Numbered from the stretch's first letter, positions 49,847-60,410 are shown. The stretch is DNA of 64,000 bases from an uncultured Eubacterium sp. (GCA_900552795.1 USBB01000001.1:1-64000), one strand, 5' to 3'. Made by a program: numbers and translations. The notes: generated from the sequence alone by a model not told the origin.

Positions 49847-51193
49847 ATGGGACAGGTAAAGTTTGACTATTCAAAGGCAATGGGGTATGTGCGTGAGCAT
49901 GAAGTTGAGTCAATGAAAGCAATCACTGAGAGTGCGAGACAGCTTCTGCTTTCGAGAGAGGGGGCAGGCAATGACTTTCTTGGCTGGATAGATCTTCCGG
50001 TTGATTATGATAAGGATGAGTTTGCAAGAATTAAGTCGGCGGCGGACAGAATCCGTTGTGATTCAGAGGTGCTTGTTGTAATCGGTATTGGCGGTTCTTA
50101 CCTCGGCGCAAGAGCAGCGATTGAATTCCTTGGACATAATTTTTTTAATTGTGTATCAAAGGACATCAGAAAATCACCGGAGATATATTTTGTAGGAAAC
50201 AGCATAAGCCCTAATTATCTTGCAGGACTTGTGGATGCAATCGGTGACAGGGATTTCTCAGTAAACATTATTTCAAAGTCAGGAACAACTACAGAGCCGG
50301 CTATCGCTTTCAGAGTATTTAAGAAGCTTTTGGAAGAAAAGTACGGTAAAGACGGTGCTGCAAAGAGAATATACGCGACAACTGATAAGGCAAAAGGAGC
50401 TTTAAAGAAGCTTGCTGATGCAGAAGGGTATGAAGAATTTGTAGTGCCTGACGATGTCGGAGGAAGGTTTTCAGTTCTTACTGCAGTAGGTTTACTGCCA
50501 ATCGCAGTAAGCGGCGTTGATATTGATAAGCTTATGGCAGGAGCAGCAGCAGCAAGAAAGCGTTGTATTGAGAATGATTTTGATGAAAATGATTCAATGC
50601 AGTATGCGGCACTCCGTAATATCATGTTAAGAAAAGGCAAAGCTGTTGAAATTCTTTGCGACTATGAACCGAGTCTTCATTATACGCTTGAATGGTGGAA
50701 GCAGTTGTTTGGCGAGTCAGAGGGTAAAGACAATAAGGGTCTGCTTCCTGCAAGTGTTGATTTGACTACAGATTTACATTCTATGGGACAGTTTATTCAG
50801 GATGGTTCAAGAATTATGTTTGAGACGGTTCTCAATGTGGAAAAGTCATCAAGAGAGGTTATGATTGAGGCCGAAGATGAGGATTTGGATGGTCTTAATT
50901 ATCTTGCAGGAAAATCGGTTGATTTTGTAAATAAGTGTGCAATGAATGGTACAATTCTTGCGCATACAGACGGTGATACACCTAATCTTATAGTAAATAT
51001 TCCGTCTCAGGATGAGTTCAGCTTAGGTGAGCTTTTCTACTTCTTTGAATTTGCGTGCGGTCTTTCAGGTTATATGCTTGGGGTTAATCCGTTTAACCAG
51101 CCTGGTGTTGAAAGCTATAAGCGCAACATGTTTGCACTGCTTGGAAAGCCAGGATATGAAGAAGAGGGAGAGGCACTTAGAAAGAGACTTTAA
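49847..51193 (+). CDS. pgi: Glucose-6-phosphate isomerase
   Basis: This 448-aa glycolytic enzyme interconverts glucose-6-P and fructose-6-P. SIS-fold motifs: VIGIGGSYLGARAAIEFL, IISKSGTTTEPAIAFR (phosphate loop), VGGRFSVLTAVGLLPIAVSG (PGI signature) and NPFNQPGVESYK. The length is typical for Firmicutes. AAGGAGA precedes the ATG. It is followed after two bases by a dehydrogenase gene. Confidence 0.96.
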   Translation: MGQVKFDYSKAMGYVREHEVESMKAITESARQLLLSREGAGNDFLGWIDLPVDYDKDEFARIKSAADRIRCDSEVLVVIGIGGSYLGARAAIEFLGHNFFNCVSKDIRKSPEIYFVGNSISPNYLAGLVDAIGDRDFSVNIISKSGTTTEPAIAFRVFKKLLEEKYGKDGAAKRIYATTDKAKGALKKLADAEGYEEFVVPDDVGGRFSVLTAVGLLPIAVSGVDIDKLMAGAAAARKRCIENDFDENDSMQYAALRNIMLRKGKAVEILCDYEPSLHYTLEWWKQLFGESEGKDNKGLLPASVDLTTDLHSMGQFIQDGSRIMFETVLNVEKSSREVMIEAEDEDLDGLNYLAGKSVDFVNKCAMNGTILAHTDGDTPNLIVNIPSQDEFSLGELFYFFEFACGLSGYMLGVNPFNQPGVESYKRNMFALLGKPGYEEEGEALRKRL

Positions 51194-51195
51194 TT

Positions 51196-52149
51196 ATGAA
51201 AATATTGATGTTAGATACAGTCACGCTGGGTGATGATATTGATTTATCGCGTTTTGATAAGCTTGGAGAAGTGATACAATACAGTACAAGCACCAGGGAG
51301 CAGGCTGCGGCAAGATTGTCATTGCACAATCCCGATGTGATAATTAACAATAAAGTATTGCTTGATAAGGAGATTATGTCTAAAGCTTCTAATCTTAAGA
51401 TGATTGCAGAGACAGCTACCGGTGTTAACAATATTGATTTGGATTATACAAGTGAACATAATATACGTGTGGCTAATGTGGCAGGTTATTCAACACAGTC
51501 TGTTATTCAGCATACGTTTGCATTGTGTTTCTATGTGCTTGAGCATCTAAGATATTATGATGATTATGTCAAGTCAGGCGAATATGTGAATAGTGTCTGT
51601 TTTACGCATTTTGACAAAAAATTTCCGGAGCTTTATGGTAAGACATGGGGAATTGTAGGTCTTGGAGCGATAGGAAGAGGCGTTGCAGATGTGGCCAAGG
51701 CCTTTGGCTGTAAGGTTGTATATTATTCTGCGAGCGGAAGAACATACGATACGGAATATGAAAAAGTATCATTTGATGAGCTTCTTAAGGTTTCCGATAT
51801 CATATCAATTCATGCCCCTTTAAATGAAAATACACAAAATCTTTTTGATTACGATGCCATAAGCAGGATGAAAAAAAGCGCAGTGCTTTTAAATCTCGGA
51901 CGCGGTCCGATAGTTAACGACGCTGATTTGGCGAGAGCTCTTGATGAGGAGCTGATTGCGGCGGCAGGACTTGATGTTATAACAAGAGAGCCGATAGAAA
52001 AGGATAATGCGCTGCTTTCGATAAAGAACGACAGCAGGCTTATAATAACACCTCATATTGCATGGGCGACTTTTGAAGCCAGAAGCAGGCTTATGGATTG
52101 CGTTTATAACAATATCAAGGATTTTATCGCAGATTCATGTGAAGAATAA
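51196..52149 (+). CDS. D-isomer specific 2-hydroxyacid dehydrogenase
   Basis: This 317-aa NAD(P)-dependent enzyme reduces a 2-keto acid such as hydroxypyruvate or glyoxylate. Nucleotide motif GLGAIGRGVADVAKAFGCKV at about 155-174; catalytic Arg in NLGRGPIVND, Glu in TREPIEKDN and His in TPHIAWATFEARSR. The true substrate is not fixed by sequence. It starts 3 bases after pgi, so it is in the same operon. A long bidirectional terminator follows. Confidence 0.88.
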   Translation: MKILMLDTVTLGDDIDLSRFDKLGEVIQYSTSTREQAAARLSLHNPDVIINNKVLLDKEIMSKASNLKMIAETATGVNNIDLDYTSEHNIRVANVAGYSTQSVIQHTFALCFYVLEHLRYYDDYVKSGEYVNSVCFTHFDKKFPELYGKTWGIVGLGAIGRGVADVAKAFGCKVVYYSASGRTYDTEYEKVSFDELLKVSDIISIHAPLNENTQNLFDYDAISRMKKSAVLLNLGRGPIVNDADLARALDEELIAAAGLDVITREPIEKDNALLSIKNDSRLIITPHIAWATFEARSRLMDCVYNNIKDFIADSCEE

Positions 52150-52178
52150 AACATTAAAAATAATAAACACTATAAAAA

Positions 52179-52260
52179 TACAGGCGCATCTGTTTTTCTG
52201 TTTTATATGTGTCATTCAGACAATAGATAAAACAAAATCAGGTGCGTCTGTTCTATTTTT
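52179..52260. terminator. Bidirectional terminator between dehydrogenase and kdpE
   Basis: ACAGGCGCATCTG (from 52180) pairs with CAGGTGCGTCTGT (to 52251) through G-T wobbles, with inner TTTTAT/ATAAAA pairing, and T residues at 52256-52260. Confidence 0.85.
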
Positions 52261-52280
52261 ACTCCATAGGAAAATGCTTT

Positions 52281-52982
52281 TTATTCTACTTTCATCATTC
52301 GGTAGCCAACGCCTATATGTGTCTGGATATATTGCGGAGAATCAGGCTCTTTCTCGATTTTTTTGCGCAGTGTAGCCATAAAAACACGCAGCGATGCAAT
52401 ATCATTATCCCAACTGCTTCCCCAAATGCTTTGTGTAATTAGTGTGTGTGTCAGAACCTTTCCTACGTTTTTTGAAAGCAGACACAGCAGTTTGTATTCG
52501 ATTGGAGTTAAGTGAAGCTCTTCGTCATTTAAATACGCACACCCGGCAGCGTAGTCTATGCGCAGCTGTCCGTTTGTAAAAACAGAAGATTCCATAGGCG
52601 TTTCTGTCTGCATCATTGTTATACGTCTTTGAGTAACTCTTAAGCGAGCGAGCAGCTCTTCGACTGAAAATGGTTTTGTGAGATAATCATCGGCTCCTGC
52701 ATCGAGGGCATCAATTTTATCAGTATCCTCACTGCGCGCACTGATTACTATAATCGGCATATTTGACCATGTACGGATTTTTTTGATTATGTCAACACCA
52801 TCCATGTCAGGAAGCCCTAAATCAAGCAGAACAATGTCAGGATTATGGGAAGAGGCCTCTAAAATTGCCGATTGTCCGTTTGGGGCGGTCAGGTATCGGT
52901 AGCCATGGGCCTTTAAAGTTGTTGTCATTAAGTTTCTTACAGATGTGTCATCTTCTACGACTAATATTAATGGTTTATTCAT
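52281..52982 (-). CDS. kdpE: KdpE response regulator
   Basis: This 233-aa OmpR-type regulator activates kdp genes at low potassium or turgor. Receiver: VVEDDTSVR, phosphoacceptor in VLLDLGLPDMDG, DYLTKPFSVEELLARL. Winged helix: LTPIEYKLLCLLSKNVGKVLTH and LRVFMATLRKKIE. The start at 52982 lies inside the kdpD end (8-base overlap) with GGGGAGG upstream. A longer upstream reading through kdpD is not real. Confidence 0.95.
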   Translation of the reverse strand: MNKPLILVVEDDTSVRNLMTTTLKAHGYRYLTAPNGQSAILEASSHNPDIVLLDLGLPDMDGVDIIKKIRTWSNMPIIVISARSEDTDKIDALDAGADDYLTKPFSVEELLARLRVTQRRITMMQTETPMESSVFTNGQLRIDYAAGCAYLNDEELHLTPIEYKLLCLLSKNVGKVLTHTLITQSIWGSSWDNDIASLRVFMATLRKKIEKEPDSPQYIQTHIGVGYRMMKVE

Positions 52983-55698
52983 GAATTTGTACCTCCCCTG
53001 CTGGTAATGTAAATGTGAATACCGTTCCGTGAGGCTTGTTGTCTGAAACGGTAATGTCCCCGCCATGAGCGTTAATAATTGATTTGCATAAAGAAAGACC
53101 GAGGCCTAAGCTGCGGCGGCTGTCTGCAATTTTATTTGCGCCGCTGTAAAACATATCAAATACCTGGGCTTTCATTTCGTCTGAAATGCCTTCTCCGTCA
53201 TCAGATATTGAAACAACGGCTTTATTGCCCTGTTTTTCTGTGCGTATAACGATGTTAGAGCCTTTCGGCGTATATTTGATTGCATTGTCAACAATATTTA
53301 TAATTACCTGAACGATAAGCTTTGCGTCCATTTTGGCGAGAAGAAATTCTTCTTTATTTTCAACAGTTATATGATGCTCGATACTTTTGCGGTTTACGTG
53401 GTGCAGCGCTTCGTTAACGGCGTCGTCTACCAAATCTTCCGACATGCGCAAATTTATACGACCTTCCTCAATTCGTGTTACGGCGAGAAGATTTTCAACA
53501 AGATTTATAAGCCACATTGAATCGTCGTAAATATCTGTGTAGAGCTGGTTTTTTGTGGCAGAATCAAACGAATCTCCGTTAGAAATCAAATTGCTTGCAT
53601 TGCCGGATATTGAGGTCAGCGGTGTACGCAAATCATGTGAAATAGCTCTCAGCAGGTTGGCTCGGAGCTGTTCATTTTTTGCAAGGACTGCAGCTTCTTC
53701 TTTTTCTCTGGCATTTTTTTCGTTTTCAAGAGCCAGCGCACACTCGCCCAGAATGGACAGAAGAATGCTTTTTTCAAAAGAATCAAGAGGCTGGTCGTTA
53801 ATTATAATTCCGACAACACCATATACGTTGCTGTTTATGCGGACAGCAAGGTAAAGGCATTTAGCATTTGATAAAGTTCCGGTTGTCGCTCCTGCGTGTT
53901 TATTGTTCTTAAATACCCACTGTGCAACAGCCTTTTCGTTATCAGAGACACAGCCCTTATCCAAAGCAGTGTCTGAATTATCTGAATCGTCGCTTGTGAC
54001 CGAGAAAATGTGGGGCTCACCTAATCCGTCATTTTCTGCCAAATAAAATACTATATCTTTATTTAACAGCTTTATTAACTGGTTTGAAGTTATTGATACA
54101 ATTTCATTCCGGCTTTTTGACTGCTGAAGAAGCTGGTTTGTATCGAAAAGTACTTTTGTGCGGTAAGCGGATTGTGCTGCAAGTTTTGCCTGATTTTTGA
54201 GACGTATGGCAAGAGAGCCAGTCAGGAAAGCCGCTAAAAACATAATTATAAATGTGACAGGGTAGCCTTGTCCATAAGCCTGCAGTGTAAATTTAGGTTC
54301 TGTAAATAAAAAATTAAAGACCAAAACACTTACAATAGAAGAAATAAGGCTGTAAATTTTATGCTTTGTAATCATTGAGGTTACAAGTACGCCCAAAACG
54401 TAAACTGTTATTATGTTGGATTCTGCAAACCCCAATTTTCCGAAAGCAGTTCCGATTAAGCTTGATGCAATAAGAATTGCAATACATTTTAGTATATCGG
54501 AAGCGGAAAAAATAATATTATTTTTTCTTTTAGCTTTTTTAAGCTGATAAAATGATGCATTGGAAATTGTATCCGGTATAATATGCACATCCAGATTAGG
54601 TGCGTTGGCAATAAGTTTTTCAGTGAGCGTAGGTTTGCTGAATAAATGGCGTTTGGCAACCGAGCTGCGGCCGATTACGATTTTTGATACTCCTGACAGC
54701 CTTGCAAATTCTGCAATTTGAAAAGGAACGTCCTCACCATAGACCGTTTCAATTTTTGCGCCGAGCTGTTCGGCAAGGCGCATATTTGAACGCAGACGCT
54801 TTTCATTTTCTTCATCCATCATTGAAAAATCAGGCGTTTCTACAAACAGTGCGGTAAAAGCACCTTTGAATGCACTCGCCATTCTGGCGGCAGTGCGAAT
54901 GATTTTTGCATTTGATGGAGATGAGGAAAGGCAGACTAAAATGTGTTCATCTGTATGGTAGTCTCCGTGGCTTTTTATACGAGCATTTTCTGTACGGATG
55001 TTTACTCGGTCGGCACACCGTCGCAGCGCTATTTCACGCAGCGCCGTAAGATTTTCGACGGTAAAGAAATTCTGTACGGCACGTTTTGCCTGCGTTTCCT
55101 TATATACATTTCCGGCATTTAAGCGGTCAATTAACTCCTGAGGTTCAATGTCAACCAATTCAACCTGATCGGCATCATCGAATAGAGAATCAGGGATTCT
55201 TTCACGCACAAAAATTTTTGTTATGGAAGCAACCATATCATTGAGACTTTCTATGTGTTGTACGTTGACAGTAGTATAAACATCAATTCCGGCCTTAAGG
55301 AGTTCTTCTATATCCTGATATCTTTTTTCATGGCGGCAGCCCTTGGCATTGGTGTGAGCAAGCTCGTCTACAAGGATGAGCTGAGGTTTTCTTGCGATTG
55401 CTGCGTCGATATCAAATTCGTGCAGCATGATACCATTGTATTCGATATTTTGTGTCGGAAGAAGTTCCAGACCATTTAGAAGAGCAGCTGTTTTAGGGCG
55501 TGCGTGCGGTTCTATATAACCTGCTACAACATCTGTTCCCTGCCTTTTTGCGGCATGGGCAGCTTTGAGCATGGAGTAGGTTTTACCTACTCCTGCTGCG
55601 TATCCGAAAAAGATTTTTAAATGTCCTTTTGTTTGATTTTTTTCCTCTTTCTGAATTATTTCAAGAAGTTGGTCAGGATTTTGCCTGATATCGTCCAT
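52975..55698 (-). CDS. kdpD: KdpD sensor histidine kinase
   Basis: This 907-aa membrane kinase has an N-terminal KdpD domain with Walker A GYAAGVGKTYSML and VDELAHTN, a universal-stress-like domain (about 245-370), four TM helices (about 400-500), a GAF-type region, the H-box RAISHDLRTPLTSISG and an ATPase domain with NIVDNAIKYTP, DDGEGI and GLGLSL. It senses low potassium or c-di-AMP-linked state. It is the fifth gene of the kdp operon. Confidence 0.96.
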   Translation of the reverse strand: MDDIRQNPDQLLEIIQKEEKNQTKGHLKIFFGYAAGVGKTYSMLKAAHAAKRQGTDVVAGYIEPHARPKTAALLNGLELLPTQNIEYNGIMLHEFDIDAAIARKPQLILVDELAHTNAKGCRHEKRYQDIEELLKAGIDVYTTVNVQHIESLNDMVASITKIFVRERIPDSLFDDADQVELVDIEPQELIDRLNAGNVYKETQAKRAVQNFFTVENLTALREIALRRCADRVNIRTENARIKSHGDYHTDEHILVCLSSSPSNAKIIRTAARMASAFKGAFTALFVETPDFSMMDEENEKRLRSNMRLAEQLGAKIETVYGEDVPFQIAEFARLSGVSKIVIGRSSVAKRHLFSKPTLTEKLIANAPNLDVHIIPDTISNASFYQLKKAKRKNNIIFSASDILKCIAILIASSLIGTAFGKLGFAESNIITVYVLGVLVTSMITKHKIYSLISSIVSVLVFNFLFTEPKFTLQAYGQGYPVTFIIMFLAAFLTGSLAIRLKNQAKLAAQSAYRTKVLFDTNQLLQQSKSRNEIVSITSNQLIKLLNKDIVFYLAENDGLGEPHIFSVTSDDSDNSDTALDKGCVSDNEKAVAQWVFKNNKHAGATTGTLSNAKCLYLAVRINSNVYGVVGIIINDQPLDSFEKSILLSILGECALALENEKNAREKEEAAVLAKNEQLRANLLRAISHDLRTPLTSISGNASNLISNGDSFDSATKNQLYTDIYDDSMWLINLVENLLAVTRIEEGRINLRMSEDLVDDAVNEALHHVNRKSIEHHITVENKEEFLLAKMDAKLIVQVIINIVDNAIKYTPKGSNIVIRTEKQGNKAVVSISDDGEGISDEMKAQVFDMFYSGANKIADSRRSLGLGLSLCKSIINAHGGDITVSDNKPHGTVFTFTLPAGEVQIHE

Positions 55699-55772
55699 AT
55701 GCAGTCACCTCATGGATAAGATTATTGTATAAAAAGTATAGTGTATTTGAAGTCATTTTGCTATTGTGTTTT

Positions 55773-56381
55773 TTAATTTTGCAAAATTCCGTCAAGCATC
55801 AGGTTTACCTTAAGAACATTTACTGTTTCTTCGCCGAAGATACCTAAAAACCTCTTGTTCGTACATTTTTTGATAATATTTAAGACGTCATCTTCTGTCA
55901 TGTTGTTAGCTTTTGCAATTCGTGCAACCTGATACTGTGCGGCAGCAGGAGAGATGTGCGGGTCAAGTCCGCTTCCTGAGCAGGTAACGAGGTCAACAGG
56001 AATTGAGGTTTGATCCATATCAGGGTTTGCCTTGCGAAGCATTTCGACTCTTTCGGCTATAAGCTGTTCGTATTCTTCACTTGCGGGACTTAAATTGGAT
56101 GGGGCTGCATACATAAGTGTTTTACCATTTTCATCTTTATAAGTAGAAACATCTACATTCATAATTCGTCCCCACATATGGGCATCGTCAGTATATTGCT
56201 GCCCTAAAAGCTCACATCCGTATTTTTTACCATCGACTTCAATAATGCTTCCGTTTGCCTTGTCAGGGAAAATAAGCTGTGCGATACCTGTTACAACGCC
56301 TGTATAAGCTATGCCGCAAAGAACTACAAATATTAAAAATATTATTGCAGCCTTTGGGAGTATATTTTTAAATGTTTTCAT
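55773..56381 (-). CDS. kdpC: KdpC potassium ATPase subunit
   Basis: This 202-aa subunit has one N-terminal TM helix and an external domain. Visible KdpC marks are GSIIEVDGKKYGCELLGQQYTD, VTCSGSGLDPHISPAAAQYQVARIAKANN. It stabilises the KdpFABC complex. 42 bases separate it from kdpB. Confidence 0.95.
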   Translation of the reverse strand: MKTFKNILPKAAIIFLIFVVLCGIAYTGVVTGIAQLIFPDKANGSIIEVDGKKYGCELLGQQYTDDAHMWGRIMNVDVSTYKDENGKTLMYAAPSNLSPASEEYEQLIAERVEMLRKANPDMDQTSIPVDLVTCSGSGLDPHISPAAAQYQVARIAKANNMTEDDVLNIIKKCTNKRFLGIFGEETVNVLKVNLMLDGILQN

Positions 56382-56423
56382 TGTAATACCTCCGTTTTTT
56401 GTTGTTTTGACACCATAATCTTG

Positions 56424-58499
56424 TTATGCAAGTCCGAATAAAACCAAAAGCATATCAATAAGCTTTACAAATATAAAAGGTGCTGCAAGTCCGCCGAGAC
56501 CATATACGAGCAGGTTTCGTGACAAAAGTTTTCCGGCAGGAACTTCGCGGTACTTTACGCCTTTTAATGCGAGCGGTATCAATGCAATGATAATCAGGGC
56601 ATTGTAAATAATTGCTGAGAGGACAGCACTTTGAGGGGAATGTAAGCCCATTATGTTGAGTGCTGAAAGTCCCGGATAAATTCCCATAAAAAGAGCTGGG
56701 ATAATGGCAAAATATTTTGCAACATCATTGGCAATTGAGAATGTTGTAAGGCTTCCGCGTGTCATAAGAAGCTGCTTGCCTATGCGGACAATATCTATAA
56801 GCTTTGTAGGAGAGGAGTCTAAGTCTACCATATTGCCGGCTTCCTTAGCTGCCTGTGTTCCTGTGTTCATTGCAACTGCGACATCGGCCTGTGCAAGAGC
56901 AGGGGCGTCGTTTGTACCGTCACCCGTCATTGCCACGAGATGTCCTTTTGCCTGAAAATCACGTATCATTTTAAGCTTTCCCTCAGGAGTTGCTTCTGCA
57001 AGGAAATCGTCTACTCCGGCTTCTGCTGCAATAGCTGCAGCAGTCATAGGGTTATCACCTGTAATCATAATTGTTTTAATACCCATTTTACGAAGGTCTG
57101 CAAATTTTTCCTGCACACCTTGTTTAATGATATCCTTAAGGTGAATTACACCTAAAATTTTATGGTTTTTTGCGACAACAAGAGGAGTTCCGCCCTGTTT
57201 TGCGATGTACTGCACGATTTTGTCACATTCATCTGAGTATGTGCTGCCTGATGCACAGACGTACTCTTTTATTGCCTCTGCGGCCCCTTTACGGATTTCA
57301 TTTCCGTCGTAATCTACACCGCTCATACGTGTTTTGGCAGTGAACGGAATAAATGTCATATTTTTGTCAGAAAGGCTTCTGCCGCGAATACCGAATTTTT
57401 CTTTTGCAAGAATTACAACGCTTCTGCCCTCAGGTGTTTCATCAGCAAGAGATGAAAGCTGTGCAGCATTGGCAAGCTCTTCCTCACTTGTGCCGTCAAC
57501 CGGAATTAACGCATGTGCCTGACGGTTTCCCAAAGTAATGGTACCTGTTTTATCAAGCATAAGTATATCTACGTCGCCTGCAGCCTCAATAGCCCTTCCG
57601 CTCATTGCAAGTACATTTGCCTGATTTAACCGGCTCATACCGGCGATACCTATAGCGGAAAGCAAAGCACCTATAGTTGTAGGTGCGAGGCATACAAGCA
57701 AAGCAACAAGTGTAGTTACGGAAGTCGGATTTTCAATTCCGGCCAGCTTTGCCGAAAAGACAGAGTATGAATAAAGTGACATTGTAACAAGTATAAAAAT
57801 AATTGAAAGAGCTACAAGGAATATCTGTAAGGCTATTTCATTAGGCGTCTTTTTTCTTGCGGCGCCCTCAACCATGGCAATCATCTTATCAAGAAAGCTT
57901 TCGCCGGCTTCACTTGTAATTTGTACGACAATCCAGTCTGAAAGAACGGTTGTGCCGCCGGTGACAGCACTTCTGTCGCCTCCGGCCTCTCTGATAACTG
58001 GAGCGGACTCGCCTGTAATGGCACTTTCATCGACAGAGGCAGCGCCTTCTATAACTTCACCGTCTCCCGGAATCTGTTCTCCGGCCTTTACAATAACAAG
58101 GTCGCCTTTTTTAAGTGTGACAGAAGATACGTTAGTAATCTGCTCTTTTTTATCGGCAGACGGAATTTTATGAGCCTCGACGTCCTTTTTGGCTGCACGA
58201 AGCGAGTCTGCCTGCGCTTTGCCGCGCCCCTCGGCAATAGCTTCTGCAAAGTTTGCAAAAATACATGTAAACCAAAGGATAACGGCAATGGCGAATGTAA
58301 AACCGCTTGAGGCATCTTTAATACCGAACAGTGAAAGAATCCAAAGCGCGGTAGTTAGTATTGCTGAAATATAAACTAAAAGCATAACAGGATTTTGAAC
58401 CTGAGTTTTAGGATTTAATTTTATAAAAGAATCTTTAATGGCTCTGCCAATCATTTTTTTATCGGCAAATGCACTTTTTGTTGTCTGTGCCATAGCCAC
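56424..58499 (-). CDS. kdpB: KdpB potassium ATPase catalytic subunit
   Basis: This 691-aa P-type ATPase subunit powers K+ uptake through KdpA. Motifs: DESAITGESAPV, phosphorylation site DKTGTITLGNRQA, TPEGKLKMIRDFQ, and GDGTNDAPALAQADVAVAM. The Ser in TGES region may be regulatory as in E. coli, not checked here. Seven to eight bases separate it from kdpA. Confidence 0.97.
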   Translation of the reverse strand: MAMAQTTKSAFADKKMIGRAIKDSFIKLNPKTQVQNPVMLLVYISAILTTALWILSLFGIKDASSGFTFAIAVILWFTCIFANFAEAIAEGRGKAQADSLRAAKKDVEAHKIPSADKKEQITNVSSVTLKKGDLVIVKAGEQIPGDGEVIEGAASVDESAITGESAPVIREAGGDRSAVTGGTTVLSDWIVVQITSEAGESFLDKMIAMVEGAARKKTPNEIALQIFLVALSIIFILVTMSLYSYSVFSAKLAGIENPTSVTTLVALLVCLAPTTIGALLSAIGIAGMSRLNQANVLAMSGRAIEAAGDVDILMLDKTGTITLGNRQAHALIPVDGTSEEELANAAQLSSLADETPEGRSVVILAKEKFGIRGRSLSDKNMTFIPFTAKTRMSGVDYDGNEIRKGAAEAIKEYVCASGSTYSDECDKIVQYIAKQGGTPLVVAKNHKILGVIHLKDIIKQGVQEKFADLRKMGIKTIMITGDNPMTAAAIAAEAGVDDFLAEATPEGKLKMIRDFQAKGHLVAMTGDGTNDAPALAQADVAVAMNTGTQAAKEAGNMVDLDSSPTKLIDIVRIGKQLLMTRGSLTTFSIANDVAKYFAIIPALFMGIYPGLSALNIMGLHSPQSAVLSAIIYNALIIIALIPLALKGVKYREVPAGKLLSRNLLVYGLGGLAAPFIFVKLIDMLLVLFGLA

Positions 58500-58506
58500 T
58501 ACCTCC

Positions 58507-60321
58507 TTAAATCATATTTTGGAAAAATTCTGCCAACGGTCCGAGTGACAGCGCTGGGAAAAAGCTTAAAGCACCTACAAGCAGCACAATGAAAATAAGC
58601 AGGAATACAAACATTGCATTGGTAGTTGAAAGTGTTCCAGCTGTTGTTGCAATTTTTTTCTTGCCTGCTAAGCTGCCTGCGATTGCAAGTGTGCCGATAA
58701 TAGGTAAGAATCGAGCAAAAAGCATTACAAGTCCCAGAGATAAATTTAAAAATACTGTATTTCCGTTAAATCCGGCAAATGCAGAACCGTTATTTCCGCC
58801 GCATGACGAATATGTATACAGAAGCTCTGAAAAACCGTGTGCACCACCATTATTTAAGCTGTCTGCAACGCTTGGAACGAGTGCTGCAATTCCGCTGCCG
58901 ACAAGAATGGCAATTGGTGTTGCGAGACAGACAATTACGGACCATTTCATTTCATAAGGCTCAATTTTTTTGCCGAGGAATTCAGGTGTTCTTCCGACCA
59001 TAAGCCCGGCAATAAAGACGGTTAAAATTGCAAATGCAAGCATACCATAAAGTCCGCATCCGACACCGCCGAAAATAACTTCACCAAGCTGCATTAAGAG
59101 CATTGTGACCATTCCGCCCAGAGGGGTGTAGCTGTCGTGCATTGAATTGACTGAACCGCTTGAAGCCGCTGTTGTAAATGCTGCCCATGTAGATGATGTG
59201 GCTATTCCGAAACGAGTTTCCTTGCCCTCCATATTTCCGCCTGCCTGGTTTACAGTTGAGAGGTTTACACTTCCGTCCTGAGAAAGCTGAGGAGTGGCAA
59301 TGTGCTCGTTTACTGCAATCGCTGCGAGTGCAAGTGCAAGGCAGATAAACATTGCTGCAAATATTGCGATGCCCTGCTTTTTATTTTTTACTGATTTACC
59401 GAATGTAAAGCACAAAGCCGCAGGGATAAGTAAAATTGAAATCATTTCCACAATATTGGTAAAAGCATTTGGATTTTCCAGAGGATGTGCTGAGTTCACA
59501 CCCATGTATCCGCCACCGTTTGTACCGGACTGCTTAATGGCAACCTGACTTGCAGCAGGACCCATAGGAACGAACTGTTCAGTAACGATTTCGGCATCTT
59601 CAATTATCTGGCCATCAACTGTAACTGTCTGTGCATTCACATCAATTTCGGCGTTTTCGATTATTTCACCGTCTGAGCTTACTGCGATAGGTTCAACGAG
59701 TGTTACTGTTTCGGCTGTTTTAAGGTTCTGAATTACCCCGCCTCCTACAAGAAGCAGAGAAATAACTAAGTTGAGCGGAATTAAAATGTGAATTACAATT
59801 CTTGTCATGTCCACCCAAAAGCTGCCAAGTCCGTCAGATTTTACCTTTATAAAGCCTCGAATCAGTGCAAATAAAACTGCGATACCTGTAGCTGCTGAAA
59901 CGAAGTTTTGTACTGTAAGGCCGAGAGCCTGTGAAAGATAACTTAATGTTGCTTCGCCTGTGTAGGCCTGCCAGTTTGTGTTTGTTATAAAGCTGGCAGC
60001 TGTGTTAAAGGATAAGTCCCAGCTAACACCGGGTAAGCCTAAAGGATTTCCCGGAAGAATACCTTGCAGAATCTGAAGCAGAAAAAGAAACACAAGACCG
60101 ATACCGGAAAAGACGATAACGGAAACGGCATATTTTTTCCAGTTCATCTGCTCGTCTTTATTTATATGCATAACTTTATAAACAGCATTTTCACAAGGTA
60201 CAAGTATTTTAGAAAGAAAAGTTTTTTCACCGTTCATCACTTTCTTTATATAAGCTCCAAGCGGAATTGCAAGGATAACGAGAACGGCAAGATAAAGTAT
60301 GTATTGAATCACTGCGTTCAT
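58507..60321 (-). CDS. kdpA: KdpA potassium channel-like subunit
   Basis: This 604-aa SKT-family subunit forms the K+ selectivity filter. It begins MNAVIQYILYLAVLVIL and has ten or so TM helices and the filter segments NTAASFITNTNWQAYTGE, GTNGGGYMGVNSAHPLENP, TTAASSGSVNSMHD and CGGNNGSAFAGF. It is somewhat longer than the E. coli protein because of an inserted external loop (about 245-275) with SDGEIIENAEIDVNAQ repeats. The ATG overlaps the kdpF stop by one base (TAATG), with AAAGGAGA upstream. Confidence 0.96.
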   Translation of the reverse strand: MNAVIQYILYLAVLVILAIPLGAYIKKVMNGEKTFLSKILVPCENAVYKVMHINKDEQMNWKKYAVSVIVFSGIGLVFLFLLQILQGILPGNPLGLPGVSWDLSFNTAASFITNTNWQAYTGEATLSYLSQALGLTVQNFVSAATGIAVLFALIRGFIKVKSDGLGSFWVDMTRIVIHILIPLNLVISLLLVGGGVIQNLKTAETVTLVEPIAVSSDGEIIENAEIDVNAQTVTVDGQIIEDAEIVTEQFVPMGPAASQVAIKQSGTNGGGYMGVNSAHPLENPNAFTNIVEMISILLIPAALCFTFGKSVKNKKQGIAIFAAMFICLALALAAIAVNEHIATPQLSQDGSVNLSTVNQAGGNMEGKETRFGIATSSTWAAFTTAASSGSVNSMHDSYTPLGGMVTMLLMQLGEVIFGGVGCGLYGMLAFAILTVFIAGLMVGRTPEFLGKKIEPYEMKWSVIVCLATPIAILVGSGIAALVPSVADSLNNGGAHGFSELLYTYSSCGGNNGSAFAGFNGNTVFLNLSLGLVMLFARFLPIIGTLAIAGSLAGKKKIATTAGTLSTTNAMFVFLLIFIVLLVGALSFFPALSLGPLAEFFQNMI

Positions 60322-60410
60322 TATTGAGAATCTCCTTTCATTAGAATATATACATAGTAAATTAGCAGTGCTGCTGCGCATAGGCCGATAGTGCCGATAA
60401 TTACATTCAT
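60321..60410 (-). CDS. kdpF: KdpF small subunit (29 aa)
   Basis: This short frame reads MNVIIGTIGLCAAALLIYYV and ends KGDSQ, one TM helix of KdpF size. GGAGG lies 7 bases before the ATG in GAATGGAGGTTCTTTATG. It shares one base with the kdpA start, a tight coupling typical of kdpFA. KdpF stabilises the complex in E. coli. Confidence 0.88.
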   Translation of the reverse strand: MNVIIGTIGLCAAALLIYYVYILMKGDSQ